Source of the DNA: Candidatus Contendibacter sp.
GTDB lineage: Bacteria; Pseudomonadota; Gammaproteobacteria; Competibacterales; Competibacteraceae
Direction of reading: 5' to 3'
DNA: 64,000 nt
Assembly: GCA_029624765.1 (NCBI GenBank)
Contig: JARSSO010000028.1
Span: 34,146-98,145, forward strand
The translations under genes and the position numbers were made by a program. The notes beneath the pieces are model-generated. The model was given only the letters and a program-made list of their open reading frames with translations, had not been told where the DNA came from and ran no database searches. This document shows, piece after piece, positions 9,710 through 18,260 of the stretch (the stretch's first letter is position 1; every line of letters starts with the position of its first letter).

Positions 9710-11746
9710 TTACACCGTCTCCGCGGCCGGTTCCCGATAATTCACTCGAACGGCGACGCCGGTTTCACTGACCGAGGCGTCATCGGTGGAGCCGCGCCAG
9801 CGCAACGCCAGCAGCGTGATGTCGTCGCTTTGCGGATGACCGCCGACGAAAGATTTGACGGAGCCGATGACGCCATCGATGATGGCGCGGGCGGGAACCT
9901 TGCAGCATACCGAAGCCAGGGTTTCGCTCAGGCGCGTGACCATGAACATCTCGTGCTTGGCGTTCATCGCCTCGCTCACCCCGTCGGTGTAGACGACCAG
10001 GCCCTCGCCAGGCGTCAGACGAATGACATCTTCCTCGTAGACGGCGCCGGGGTCGAAACCGAGCACCAGTCCACCCCGTTGCTTCTCCACCAGAACCGGT
10101 CGACCATCCTGCCGCAAGACCAGAGGGCGCTCGTGACCACCGTCGCTGTAGATCAGTTCGCCAGTATGCAGGTCCATGATACCGGCGAAGACGGTCACGA
10201 ACATGCCTTCCGGATTGTTCTCGCACAAGGCCGCGTTCACCCGCTCCATGATGCGGCCGACCGACGTGGAGTCGCGCCGCGCTTCCACCGAGAACAGGGT
10301 CTTGGTCACCGCCATGAACAAAGCGGCCGGCACGCCCTTGTCCGACACGTCGCCGATCAGGATGAACAAACGACGTTCGTCGAGCATGAAGAAATCGAAC
10401 AGATCGCCACCCACGGCCTTGGCCGGCTCCAGCATCGCATGAAGATCGCAGCCGGTGTGGTCCGGCAACGCGAAGGAGCTGGGCAGCATACCCATCTGAA
10501 TGCTGCGCGCGGCGGACAATTCGCCCTCGATCCGTTCCTTGGCGGCGGTCGTTGCCTTGAGGTCGGCGATATAGGCTTTCAGGGTGGTCACCATCGAGTA
10601 CAGCGCGCCGCCCAGGTAGCCGACCTCGTCGTGGCGGTTCTCGGACACCTTGAGCAGTTCCGCGTGCATTTCCTCGTCGGCGTTGAAGTTGTGTTCCACC
10701 AAGCGGTGGGTCTGTACGGTCAGGCGGGCCAGCGGCCTGACGAGGCGGTTGAGGAAGGGCAACGCCAGGACCATGCCCAGCAGCAGTAGCACGGCGGTTA
10801 GCCCGCCGGTGATCGTCAACAGGGAATAAAGTTCCGCCCGCATGTTGATGGGCAGGCTCATCAGGGCCGCTCCATTGGGCAGACCTTCCGCGTTGAAAAT
10901 CGGAGCCGCCACGTACAACAGCGGATACCCGAACAGCGCGTCGTGGAGTCCGCTGTTTTCAAGATAGGAGGTGGGCGCGCTGGTTTTGACGACCCTTTCC
11001 ACGATGTTGCGTTCGGTAGCCGTCAGCGCGTTGGATTTGTCAACGCCCTCGACGGAAGTGGCGATCACCGGTTTGAGGTTTTCGTCGAAAACCCAGATGG
11101 CGTCGATCAGCGCCCCCGACATGACGGTTTCGGCCATCCGCTTGAGGCCGATGCTGTTGAGAATCTGATTGACGCGGCCAGGCTGGCGACCGATCAGGAC
11201 CATGCCGCTCCGATCAGGCATGGCGACACCGGCATAGTACAATTCGCGACTATCGAGATTGCGAACCTGAAGGTCGGTGAAGACGCTGAATCGGTATCCC
11301 TCCAGCAGCGGTCGAAAGGCCGGTCGCAGCATCAGGCCGGAGTCGACGCCGATGGTCGCGCTGATGTCGTCGAGTGACCAGAAAGCCGGGGCGCCGCGGG
11401 CGTCGGTGACCCAGATTTCCGGGATTCCATTGTTGGCCGCGATGTTGTGCAGAGCCTGATTGACTTCCAGGGCGGTCGCCTTGCGCTGACGCGCGATTTG
11501 GACCAGGTGCGCGACGATGTCCGCCTGGGTCTGTACATCCTTGCCGACGATCTCCTGAATGGCCACCGGCACCTGCTGGAGGAAGCTGATGGACTGGGCC
11601 AGCAATTGGGCGACTAGCGTGCCATCCCGCTCGGTTCGCTCCAGGACGGATCGCCAGGAAACATAGGCAAACACTCCGGCGGTGCTGGGAACGCCGATGG
11701 CGATGATCAACGTGACGAAAAGGAAGAGCCGACGGCGCAACGTCAT
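9710..11746 (-). CDS. PP2C (SpoIIE/RsbU-type) phosphatase with periplasmic sensor and HAMP
   Basis: 678 residues. Transmembrane helix 1 is at about 8-28, followed by a periplasmic sensor region (about 30-320), transmembrane helix 2 (about 325-345), HAMP, a short coiled coil with the RsbU signature AARSIQMGMLP, and a SpoIIE-type PP2C domain (about 440-660). Metal-binding aspartates are intact in VGGDLFDFF, ILIGDVSDKGVPAALFM, VYTDGVSEA and QSDDITLLAL. It should dephosphorylate a STAS anti-anti-sigma protein in response to an external cue. ATG at 11746 is used; a GTG lies at 11752. It is the last gene of the minus-strand run with binding-protein and permease genes, suggesting it senses or is modulated by that uptake system. 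Confidence 0.92.
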   Translation of the reverse strand: MTLRRRLFLFVTLIIAIGVPSTAGVFAYVSWRSVLERTERDGTLVAQLLAQSISFLQQVPVAIQEIVGKDVQTQADIVAHLVQIARQRKATALEVNQALHNIAANNGIPEIWVTDARGAPAFWSLDDISATIGVDSGLMLRPAFRPLLEGYRFSVFTDLQVRNLDSRELYYAGVAMPDRSGMVLIGRQPGRVNQILNSIGLKRMAETVMSGALIDAIWVFDENLKPVIATSVEGVDKSNALTATERNIVERVVKTSAPTSYLENSGLHDALFGYPLLYVAAPIFNAEGLPNGAALMSLPINMRAELYSLLTITGGLTAVLLLLGMVLALPFLNRLVRPLARLTVQTHRLVEHNFNADEEMHAELLKVSENRHDEVGYLGGALYSMVTTLKAYIADLKATTAAKERIEGELSAARSIQMGMLPSSFALPDHTGCDLHAMLEPAKAVGGDLFDFFMLDERRLFILIGDVSDKGVPAALFMAVTKTLFSVEARRDSTSVGRIMERVNAALCENNPEGMFVTVFAGIMDLHTGELIYSDGGHERPLVLRQDGRPVLVEKQRGGLVLGFDPGAVYEEDVIRLTPGEGLVVYTDGVSEAMNAKHEMFMVTRLSETLASVCCKVPARAIIDGVIGSVKSFVGGHPQSDDITLLALRWRGSTDDASVSETGVAVRVNYREPAAETV

Positions 11747-11758
11747 GGCCACGGGACC

Positions 11759-12649
11759 CTATTTGAGCCAGATGACCGAGGCGGCCAGCCGCTGGGCCAC
11801 CTTGTAGTCGAGGGGAAAATAGATGACCCCGCGCGGTCCAAGCCAGCGATCGTAGATCTCGATATAGGAACCCCGGTACTGATCGACTCCTTCAAGAAGA
11901 TCCGCAAGCACCCGGTTGACGAAAGCGCGCCACTCGGAATCGTCCTTGGGCAGGACGCAGGCCATCGATTCGTAGGAAAACTCCTCGGTGCGCGGCAGCA
12001 GGACGACCTTGCTCTTCAGCGGGCTTTTCTCGACCTTGGCGCGCAGTACGATGCCGATATTGGCTACGCCGTCGATCTCGCCGCGCTCGAACATGGCGAA
12101 GCCAGCGTCCATGTCGGGTACCTCGACCAATATCGCTTCGGGGACATGCTGGACCAGAATCCCAGCGGTGGTGGTGCCGGCCGCGACGGCGATGCGCTTG
12201 CCGCGCAGGTCCTGAAGCCGCTCGGCGGTGGTGCGCAGGGTCATGATGCGAGTGCCGTTGCCGAAGAACGGGATCGAGAAATCCACCAGTTCCTGCCGTT
12301 TCCAGGTGGGGGTGGTGATGCCGCACTCGATATCGATCACTTGACTGGCCACCATCTCGATGCGGTTGCTCGCCGTGGTTGGTTGCAGCTTCATTTCAAT
12401 CCGCCGACCGAAGCGTTGCTCAAGCCGCTTATGGATTTCACCGAGCAGATCGACCGAGAAACCGACCAGCCGATCCTTTTTGTCACGGTAGGCAAATGGC
12501 AAGGCATCCGCGCGGGTTCCAGCATTGAAAACGCCAGTTTTTCCAATTCGTTCAATGACATGCTCAGCCCATGTCGTTTCCGGCGCGGCGAAAACCAGCA
12601 ACGCCGCCGCGATTACGCTTGACAGCCAGCCGCCGAGCCTCGTGACCAT
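11759..12649 (-). CDS. Periplasmic amino-acid-binding protein (SBP family 3)
   Basis: 296-residue solute-binding protein of the polar amino-acid family. A signal peptide (VIAAALLVFAAPETTWA) precedes two lobes. Lobe markers are DKKDRLVGFSVDLLGEIHKR, ECGITTPTWKRQELVDFS and LRGKRIAVAAGTTTAGI. ATG 12649 gives a compact signal peptide and lies downstream of a strong AGGAGGAG at 12663-12670. In-frame ATGs at 12673, 12676 and 12682 overlap the permease stop and are alternatives. A PP2C gene follows almost immediately. No ATPase gene is present nearby. Confidence 0.88.
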   Translation of the reverse strand: MVTRLGGWLSSVIAAALLVFAAPETTWAEHVIERIGKTGVFNAGTRADALPFAYRDKKDRLVGFSVDLLGEIHKRLEQRFGRRIEMKLQPTTASNRIEMVASQVIDIECGITTPTWKRQELVDFSIPFFGNGTRIMTLRTTAERLQDLRGKRIAVAAGTTTAGILVQHVPEAILVEVPDMDAGFAMFERGEIDGVANIGIVLRAKVEKSPLKSKVVLLPRTEEFSYESMACVLPKDDSEWRAFVNRVLADLLEGVDQYRGSYIEIYDRWLGPRGVIYFPLDYKVAQRLAASVIWLK

Positions 12650-12672
12650 CTGTTTCAAGGTTCTCCTCCTCA

Positions 12673-13338
12673 TCATTCGCATTCGCCACACTCTTGCTTG
12701 GGCGCCCCGCCGACGCGCGCCAGCAGGCGCTTTTTCACTCGACCCATCGCCCAGTTCAGCGGAAAACAAAGCCCGAAGAAATAACCTATGGCGTAAAGGT
12801 AGACCCAGACCATCATTTCCTCGCCGCTCACCGCGGCGATCACGATGTTGCAACGCGACACGATCTCGCCCACGCCGATGACCGAGGCGGTGCTCGAGGC
12901 CATCACGATGATCACCAGGTACATGGTCCAGCTCGGCACGAAGAGCAGCGCGGCTGGATGGTTGTCGTTGCGCCAGTGTTGCCAAGCGACCAGGAGGTTG
13001 TCCGACACGAATCCGACCACGGCCACCGAAAGCGCCAGCGACGCCTTGAGCCAGGCGGGAAACGCGTAGATCTCGTCCGAAATCTTGAATTCCACCGGAA
13101 TGAGGAACGCCAGGTAGAACAGGAAGACGAAGGTCGGGATATTGCGCGTCAATTCGGTGACGGCCAGGCCCGTGCGCGCCAGGGATTTTCGCCCGGACAG
13201 GCGCAGTCGCGCCAGCACCGCGCCGAGCACGGTGCCGATGGCCATGGCGACCAGCGAGATCAGGATATTCCACAGAAAGCCGCCCGCCAGGAACGGCGTC
13301 CACACCACCAGAACGTGGATGATTTCAGCGGGCGTCAT
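12673..13338 (-). CDS. Amino-acid ABC transporter permease (HisM/GlnP type)
   Basis: 221-residue inner-membrane permease. Several hydrophobic helices surround an EAA-loop-like segment (STASVIGVGEIVSRCN). The N-terminal FLWNILISLVAMAIGTVLGAVLAR and TELTRNIPTFVFLFYLAFLI are typical of the His/Glu/Gln permease family. ATG 13338 is preferred over a TTG at 13359. It overlaps the end of the upstream fusion gene by 14 bp, and its stop overlaps candidate starts of the binding-protein gene, so the three are one operon. With the fusion protein's membrane half it could form the heterodimeric membrane core. The cytosolic ATPase would have to be encoded elsewhere. Confidence 0.88.
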   Translation of the reverse strand: MTPAEIIHVLVVWTPFLAGGFLWNILISLVAMAIGTVLGAVLARLRLSGRKSLARTGLAVTELTRNIPTFVFLFYLAFLIPVEFKISDEIYAFPAWLKASLALSVAVVGFVSDNLLVAWQHWRNDNHPAALLFVPSWTMYLVIIVMASSTASVIGVGEIVSRCNIVIAAVSGEEMMVWVYLYAIGYFFGLCFPLNWAMGRVKKRLLARVGGAPKQECGECE

Positions 13339-14929
13339 ACTGGAGCATCCGGCGCTCAAGGTAGTTGAACAATCGAACGACCCCCATCACCAGCAGGAAA
13401 TAGACGATCATCAGCACGTTCATCATGACCGCGGCGTTGCCTTGTTCGGCCACGATGGCGGTGGATGCCGAGATGAGTTCCGGCACGGCGATGGCGCTGG
13501 CCATGCCGGTCGCCTTGACGGCGTTGACCAGGGCGGCGATTACGGGGGCATAGGCGAAACGCAGCGCCCGCGGTAGGCCACGCCAGCCCAGGACGAAGCG
13601 GGGTTCCTGCTTCTTGAGCAAGGCGCATGCTTCGAGCAGGGTATAGACGATGGCGCAGCCAGTGTAGAGCGACAGGCACAGGATCGCGATCACGGAGCCG
13701 TCGAAGGTCCATCCGTAGCGGGAAACCACGATATGGCCGACGCCGAAAAAGATCAGATAAATCAGCAGTAGAGGGGGAGTCATCCGGCCGATGGCGGCCG
13801 ACAGTCGCACCAGGCCCCGGAGCCAGGGAATGCCCTCGGCCACCAACGCCCCGAGGCAACCCAAGACCAAGCTGCCCACGATGCACCCGACGATCAGTTG
13901 CACCGTCCTCCACAGACCAGACAGGAAGAGATTGCGGTCGTAGGCATCGTAGAGAACCGTCAGGTTGAACCCCGTCCACTCCTTGATCAATAGACCGATG
14001 TGTTGCAGACCGCCGACATCGGTGGAGGTCAGCAGGGACTTGTTCCTGCACTCGGCCGCCCATTCGCCGTTAGCCAGGCGGACACAGACTGGGCTGCCGT
14101 CCGGGCTGGTCTGAATCCAGAGCTGATGCGTGTCGGCCAGAAACCGGCTGGGTTTGATGCCCCAGAGCTTCTCGGTTTCGATCAACCAGCCGCTGCGATG
14201 CCAATCGGCGATGGCGTCGGAAATGGCGCGCTCAAGTTGGGATCCATGTTCCGAGGCAGCGATGGCCATGGCCCATGGTGAAATCATCGTGGACGGTAAC
14301 GGTGTTTCGTAACTCGCCCATTCCGGATCGTTGAGGAGGCCCACGATGCCGGTGTCGTCGTACAGCCAGGCGACGCATCGCCCATCCCGCAAGGCCATCT
14401 TGGTGTCGCGCGTGCCGTTGAAGACCTGCAAGTCGAGCAGGAAGCGCTGGGCCATGGACCGATTAAAATACGCGCCTTGGGTGGCGCATACCTTTCTACC
14501 ACGCAGATCGGCCCAACTGGACAAATGGGCGTTGGGAGGCGCCACGACCGCCACGCCGCTCGCATAGTAATTCGGCTCGATGAGAGTGGCGATTTGTCGA
14601 CGCTGCGAGGTGTCGCCCAGGGTGGCGATCACCACGTCAATGGCTCCTTCCTCAAGCTTTTGCAGGCGGTTGGTGGAGCTGACGGCAACGAGTTGCAATT
14701 GGACGCCCAGGCGGCGGGCAAGATTGGCGGCAAGGTCGGGTTCGAAGCCGATCAGCCGACCATTGGCGTCCAGCATTCCAAATGGCGGATAGTCGGACTT
14801 GACGCCGACGATCAGTGTCCCGCGCTTTTGAATCAGGTCAAGGCGGTCAGCCAGCGCCTCGCGACCGTTCAGGATCACGATCCACGCCAACACCCAGGCG
14901 GCGACGCGGAGGATTGGATGGCTGCCCAC
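13325..14929 (-). CDS. Binding-protein/permease fusion of an amino-acid ABC transporter
   Basis: 534 residues starting at GTG 14929. A signal sequence/anchor (about 1-27) is followed by a complete SBP family 3 domain (about 30-270; RGTLIVGVKSDYPPFGMLD, NGRLIGFEPDLAANLARRLG, DLRGRKVCATQGAYF). An extracytoplasmic linker leads into a HisM/GlnP-like permease domain with several helices from about 335 on (RTVQLIVGCIVGSLVLGCLGALV; ATGMASAIAVPELISAS). The tethered receptor-permease arrangement is known in some Glu/Gln transporters. Here a second free binding protein and second permease follow, so the system has two receptors. The ATPase is absent from the locus. Confidence 0.9.
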   Translation of the reverse strand: MGSHPILRVAAWVLAWIVILNGREALADRLDLIQKRGTLIVGVKSDYPPFGMLDANGRLIGFEPDLAANLARRLGVQLQLVAVSSTNRLQKLEEGAIDVVIATLGDTSQRRQIATLIEPNYYASGVAVVAPPNAHLSSWADLRGRKVCATQGAYFNRSMAQRFLLDLQVFNGTRDTKMALRDGRCVAWLYDDTGIVGLLNDPEWASYETPLPSTMISPWAMAIAASEHGSQLERAISDAIADWHRSGWLIETEKLWGIKPSRFLADTHQLWIQTSPDGSPVCVRLANGEWAAECRNKSLLTSTDVGGLQHIGLLIKEWTGFNLTVLYDAYDRNLFLSGLWRTVQLIVGCIVGSLVLGCLGALVAEGIPWLRGLVRLSAAIGRMTPPLLLIYLIFFGVGHIVVSRYGWTFDGSVIAILCLSLYTGCAIVYTLLEACALLKKQEPRFVLGWRGLPRALRFAYAPVIAALVNAVKATGMASAIAVPELISASTAIVAEQGNAAVMMNVLMIVYFLLVMGVVRLFNYLERRMLQYDAR

Positions 14930-14937
14930 GGCGCGGC

Positions 14938-15780
14938 TTATCCTGGCAAACCGGGACCGGTGGTCCGCGGCGCGCGGATAGTCGCTATCTCGGGCGTTGT
15001 CTCCGCCACGGCGAGGAAGCCGTAAGCGTAACGCAGGGGCGCAATGGTTGTCAGCGTTCGGTCAAGCCAGTGCAGCGGGGTCGATTTGACAATACCGCTC
15101 TCCGGCAAAAAACTCTCGGCTCCCACCTGGATCAGGCGAAATCCCTGTTGTTCAAGTTCCCGCATAAATTCCTCAAGACTGTATAAATGATAATACATAT
15201 TTACCGTTACATGATCGGCTTTTCGTTCGTAAAGAATATCGCCTGGTTCAAGATGACCCTTTCGCACCAGGTGTTGCGCCATGGTTTGCTGCTTGAGGAA
15301 ACGCCGCGCCGCATTGGGCACTGTAACGACGATTCGACCTCCGGGCCGCAACAGGCTCCGGATAGTCGCGAGCGTTTTCTGGCGAAGCACGCGGGGGAAA
15401 ATATGCCCCAGCACCCCGAACATCAAGATCGCCAAGTCAAAATTCTCGTTCCGACCCATCGCGTTGATCAGAACCGACAGATCGCCGCACACCAGCCGTA
15501 GTTGGCCCGCCTCGACATGCCTGGCGCACCGTACCGATAGTTCATCAATCGCTTCCCGACTGATGTCACAGCCAACGATCTTGGCATCCGTTTGATCGAG
15601 CAGAGGGGCGGCATAGCGGCCATTGCCGCAGCCAAAGTCCAGAACTTTTTTTCTCCCTTCATGGATCTCGCGGGCCACGATGGCGAAACTTGAGGGGTTT
15701 GGGCGGGGGTACCGCTGGTCGTACAACTGGCTGGCAAAGTACTGATCATAATTTTCCGCGACATCGCACACTGGATTCAT
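14938..15780 (-). CDS. Class I SAM-dependent methyltransferase
   Basis: 280-residue Rossmann-fold methyltransferase. Motif I VLDFGCGNGRYAAPLLD (about 46-62) binds SAM, the acidic motif II is IVGCDIS, and the post-I FDLAILMFGVLGHI and the LLRPGGRIVVTVPN block complete the fold. The substrate cannot be inferred. The gene is 8 bp upstream of the binding-protein/permease fusion on the same strand and may be co-transcribed with it, though the functions look unrelated. Start ATG 15780 has a GGGAAGAGA ribosome-binding site about 12 bp upstream. Confidence 0.88.
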   Translation of the reverse strand: MNPVCDVAENYDQYFASQLYDQRYPRPNPSSFAIVAREIHEGRKKVLDFGCGNGRYAAPLLDQTDAKIVGCDISREAIDELSVRCARHVEAGQLRLVCGDLSVLINAMGRNENFDLAILMFGVLGHIFPRVLRQKTLATIRSLLRPGGRIVVTVPNAARRFLKQQTMAQHLVRKGHLEPGDILYERKADHVTVNMYYHLYSLEEFMRELEQQGFRLIQVGAESFLPESGIVKSTPLHWLDRTLTTIAPLRYAYGFLAVAETTPEIATIRAPRTTGPGLPG

Positions 15781-16242
15781 TCGATGGGTCTCTTCCCGGC
15801 CGACGGATCGGACGCTTCTTGCGTAACCAGTAAACCAAGCATCTACAACTCAACTTTTGAAATCAAAATTTTTTGACCTAGACTCAATCAAGCCCCGGTT
15901 CTTTTCAGTCCATGGATTCCAGCGGGTTTCCCAATCGGCAAATTAGCCATAAGAACAACTTGTTGATTAATAAATCAAAACCCAGTTTTCCCCATGACCC
16001 ATCCGAACCTTCCTCAATACCGCCAAAAAAATAGTTTACCAAAAAAGTTGGTCTTATGCTAGACTGAGTGTCAACTGTCATGACGGCTTGGTTAAGCTCC
16101 TGAAAATTGGGGAGATGTATAAATAAAATTACATTCGAATGTGGTTGTTAGGGTTTCACTGAGTTTATGGATCTCGTCCAAGGCTGCGCGACGACTATAT
16201 TTCCCATGTCGAAATTGCATCGGTCTATCCGAGGGGGTAAGT
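15781..16242 (+). other. Divergent intergenic region, AT-rich
   Basis: About 460 bp without a convincing gene between the divergent methyltransferase and outer-membrane-protein genes. It is much more AT-rich than the surroundings, with A/T runs near 15860-15875, 15960-15980 and 16025-16045. It presumably holds promoters for both directions. TATGCT at 16055-16060 is a possible -10 box, but no good -35 element is placed correctly. No terminator or RNA gene is evident. Confidence 0.5.
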
Positions 16243-16938
16243 ATGTTGAAAAAAATACAAGCTACTGGTTTGGCTGGTGGATTGGGTGCCCTGTTGTTGA
16301 TTGGCGCGGCGAATCCGGGGGAAGCGCAAGAATTGTTCGGCCCCGATTATCGGCCGTATGTTTCAGCCACCGTTGGCTGGCAAACCCGCAGTCGCTCGGC
16401 CGAAAGCGATGTAATCTGGGCGGACTGGGACAATGGTTACAACTATAACCTGGCCGCCGGATTGAAGTTGTTTCAGCGATTCCGCATCGATGTCGAATGG
16501 TCCTGGCTGACCAACGACGCTGAAGCCACCAGCGGCGGTCCCGGACTCGATGGCCCGGCCACGGGCGGCACGGCCGACCTGACCGCTTATACCCTGAATG
16601 CCTATTTCGATTATCTCATCCCCAACACCCCCGTCGAACTGTATGCCGGCGTGGGCTATGGCACCTTCAGATCGAAACTCAGCGGTCTCACCAACGCCAA
16701 GATCAGTCCTTTCGGTTTTGTGTTCAGCGGCACAAGTGCTTATGCGCCCGTCTTTCAGGCGCGCGCCGGGCTGACCTACCATTTCAACGACAACTTCCAG
16801 CTCTATGCGGGCTATCGCTACTTCAACGGCGGCAAGCTCAAGTTCCACTTCAACCTCCCCAATGGCATCGAGTTTGACGCCGCTCCCAAGGACACTGTCA
16901 TGAACAGTGGGGAAATTGGCTTGCGCTACCTATTCTAA
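16243..16938 (+). CDS. Outer-membrane beta-barrel protein
   Basis: 231 residues. A signal peptide (hydrophobic GGLGALLLIGAANPGEAQE, cleaved near residue 28) precedes alternating amphipathic strands such as PYVSATVGWQTRS, FRIDVEWSWLT, PVELYAGVGYGTF and FQLYAGYRYFNGG. The protein ends in GEIGLRYLF, and a terminal Phe is the classic BAM signal. It resembles eight-stranded OmpA/OmpW-like barrels, with one long loop rich in Gly/Thr (about 90-115). The ATG at 16243 follows a GAGGGGG ribosome-binding site. The ligand is unknown. It stands alone after a long leader. Confidence 0.87.
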   Translation: MLKKIQATGLAGGLGALLLIGAANPGEAQELFGPDYRPYVSATVGWQTRSRSAESDVIWADWDNGYNYNLAAGLKLFQRFRIDVEWSWLTNDAEATSGGPGLDGPATGGTADLTAYTLNAYFDYLIPNTPVELYAGVGYGTFRSKLSGLTNAKISPFGFVFSGTSAYAPVFQARAGLTYHFNDNFQLYAGYRYFNGGKLKFHFNLPNGIEFDAAPKDTVMNSGEIGLRYLF

Positions 16939-16966
16939 AAGGCGTTCCGCAAAATTCCATCGTGTC

Positions 16967-16990
16967 GGGCAGCAACGGCCTTGCTGTCCC
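16967..16990 (+). other. Weak inverted repeat downstream of the barrel gene
   Basis: GGGCAGCA and TGCTGTCCC form an imperfect hairpin (one bulge, loop of about 7) 28 bp after the outer-membrane-protein stop. There is no downstream T-run, so it is not a canonical intrinsic terminator. It could be an mRNA 3' stabiliser or chance. Confidence 0.25.
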
Positions 16991-17088
16991 GGGTTTCCGG
17001 CTTGGCGGGTCTACTTGGCTTCATCTCCAAGCCGGAGTTAGAGAAAAATAGTGGATTTGAGCCAAACCTGAAGGAGGTCATAACTCGC

Positions 17089-18237
17089 ATGATGAACTAC
17101 CGTCTGCTGGGCCGAAGTGGTTTGCGCGTTTCGGAGCTCTGTCTGGGTTGCGCGACCTTCGGCGTCAACTGGGGACCCATTGGTTCCGACAAGGAAGAAA
17201 GCCGGCGAATTCTCGATGCCTTCGTCGAGGCGGGCGGCAATTTCGTCGATACCTCCAACCGCTATCAGGAAAGCCAGTCGGAAGCCTGGCTGGGCGAGTT
17301 CATGGAGGGGCGCCGCGACTGGTTCGTGGCCGGGACCAAATACTCGCTGTTCGACCAGACCGGGACCAACAACCAGGATCCCAACGCCCACGGCAATCAT
17401 CGCAAGAATCTGATCCGCTCGGTCGAGGGCAGCCTCAAGCGTCTGCGCACCGACTATATCGACCTGTTGTGGATTCACATTTACGATTTTTCCACTCCCA
17501 TTGACGAGATACTGCGCGCCCTGGACGACCTGATCCAGCAGGGCAAGGTGCTCTATGTCGGCGCCTCGAATTTCCCGGCCTGGTGGATCGCCCGGGCCAA
17601 TACCCTGGCCGACGCGCATGGCTGGAATCCGTTTATCGCCACCCAGCTTGAGTACAGCATCGTCGAACGGTCCTGCGAACCCGAGTTCCTGCCCATGGCC
17701 CTGGAACTGGACATCGGGCTGGTGTGCTGGTCGGCGCTGGCCGGCGGCATGGCCACCGGCAAATACAATCGCGGCGCGTTGCCCGCCGGCCAGCCGCACC
17801 GGCTGACCGATGAGATCGATCCGGCGCGCAATCACTACTGGCACGCCATCACGCAGCGTAACCTGCGGATCATGGACCAGGTCACCCGGATCGCCGATGA
17901 GATCGGCCGGCCCGTGGCCCAGGTAACCCTGCGCTGGCTGATGCAGCAAAAGCCGGTGACCATCCCGTTGTTCTCGGCGCGCACCGTCGAACAGTGCCGG
18001 GAAGATTTGGGCTGCGTGGAATTCAGCCTGACCGACGAACAGATGCAACGGATCGACCGGGCGTCGCTGTCGGCCCTGACCTCGATCATGCCGGATGTCG
18101 GCCCCTATCCCTATCCCATGCTGGAATACGGCAGTCCAGCCCTGCCCGAGTTCTATTCCCGCCTGCTCCTGTTCGGCCCGATGGAAGACCGGATTCTCAA
18201 CCACCGCCGGCATTACGGCTATCGCTATCACCGCTGA
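17089..18237 (+). CDS. Aldo/keto reductase
   Basis: 382-residue (beta/alpha)8 NAD(P)H-dependent oxidoreductase. Catalytic tetrad candidates are Asp in FVDTSNRYQ, Tyr in the same motif, Lys in VAGTKYSLF, and His in LLWIHIYDF. The C-terminal cofactor loop has PLFSARTVEQCREDL. The extra C-terminal tail (about 340-382) is longer than the usual AKR. ATG 17089 follows AAGGAGGT at 17071-17078; an open extension upstream lacks family sequence. It is the first gene of a long plus-strand run, with a GMC oxidoreductase only 23 bp downstream, suggesting sequential redox steps on a sugar or alcohol. The substrate is unknown. Confidence 0.92.
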   Translation: MMNYRLLGRSGLRVSELCLGCATFGVNWGPIGSDKEESRRILDAFVEAGGNFVDTSNRYQESQSEAWLGEFMEGRRDWFVAGTKYSLFDQTGTNNQDPNAHGNHRKNLIRSVEGSLKRLRTDYIDLLWIHIYDFSTPIDEILRALDDLIQQGKVLYVGASNFPAWWIARANTLADAHGWNPFIATQLEYSIVERSCEPEFLPMALELDIGLVCWSALAGGMATGKYNRGALPAGQPHRLTDEIDPARNHYWHAITQRNLRIMDQVTRIADEIGRPVAQVTLRWLMQQKPVTIPLFSARTVEQCREDLGCVEFSLTDEQMQRIDRASLSALTSIMPDVGPYPYPMLEYGSPALPEFYSRLLLFGPMEDRILNHRRHYGYRYHR

Positions 18238-18260
18238 TCGGCCAAGGGAGGAAAGCGAGC

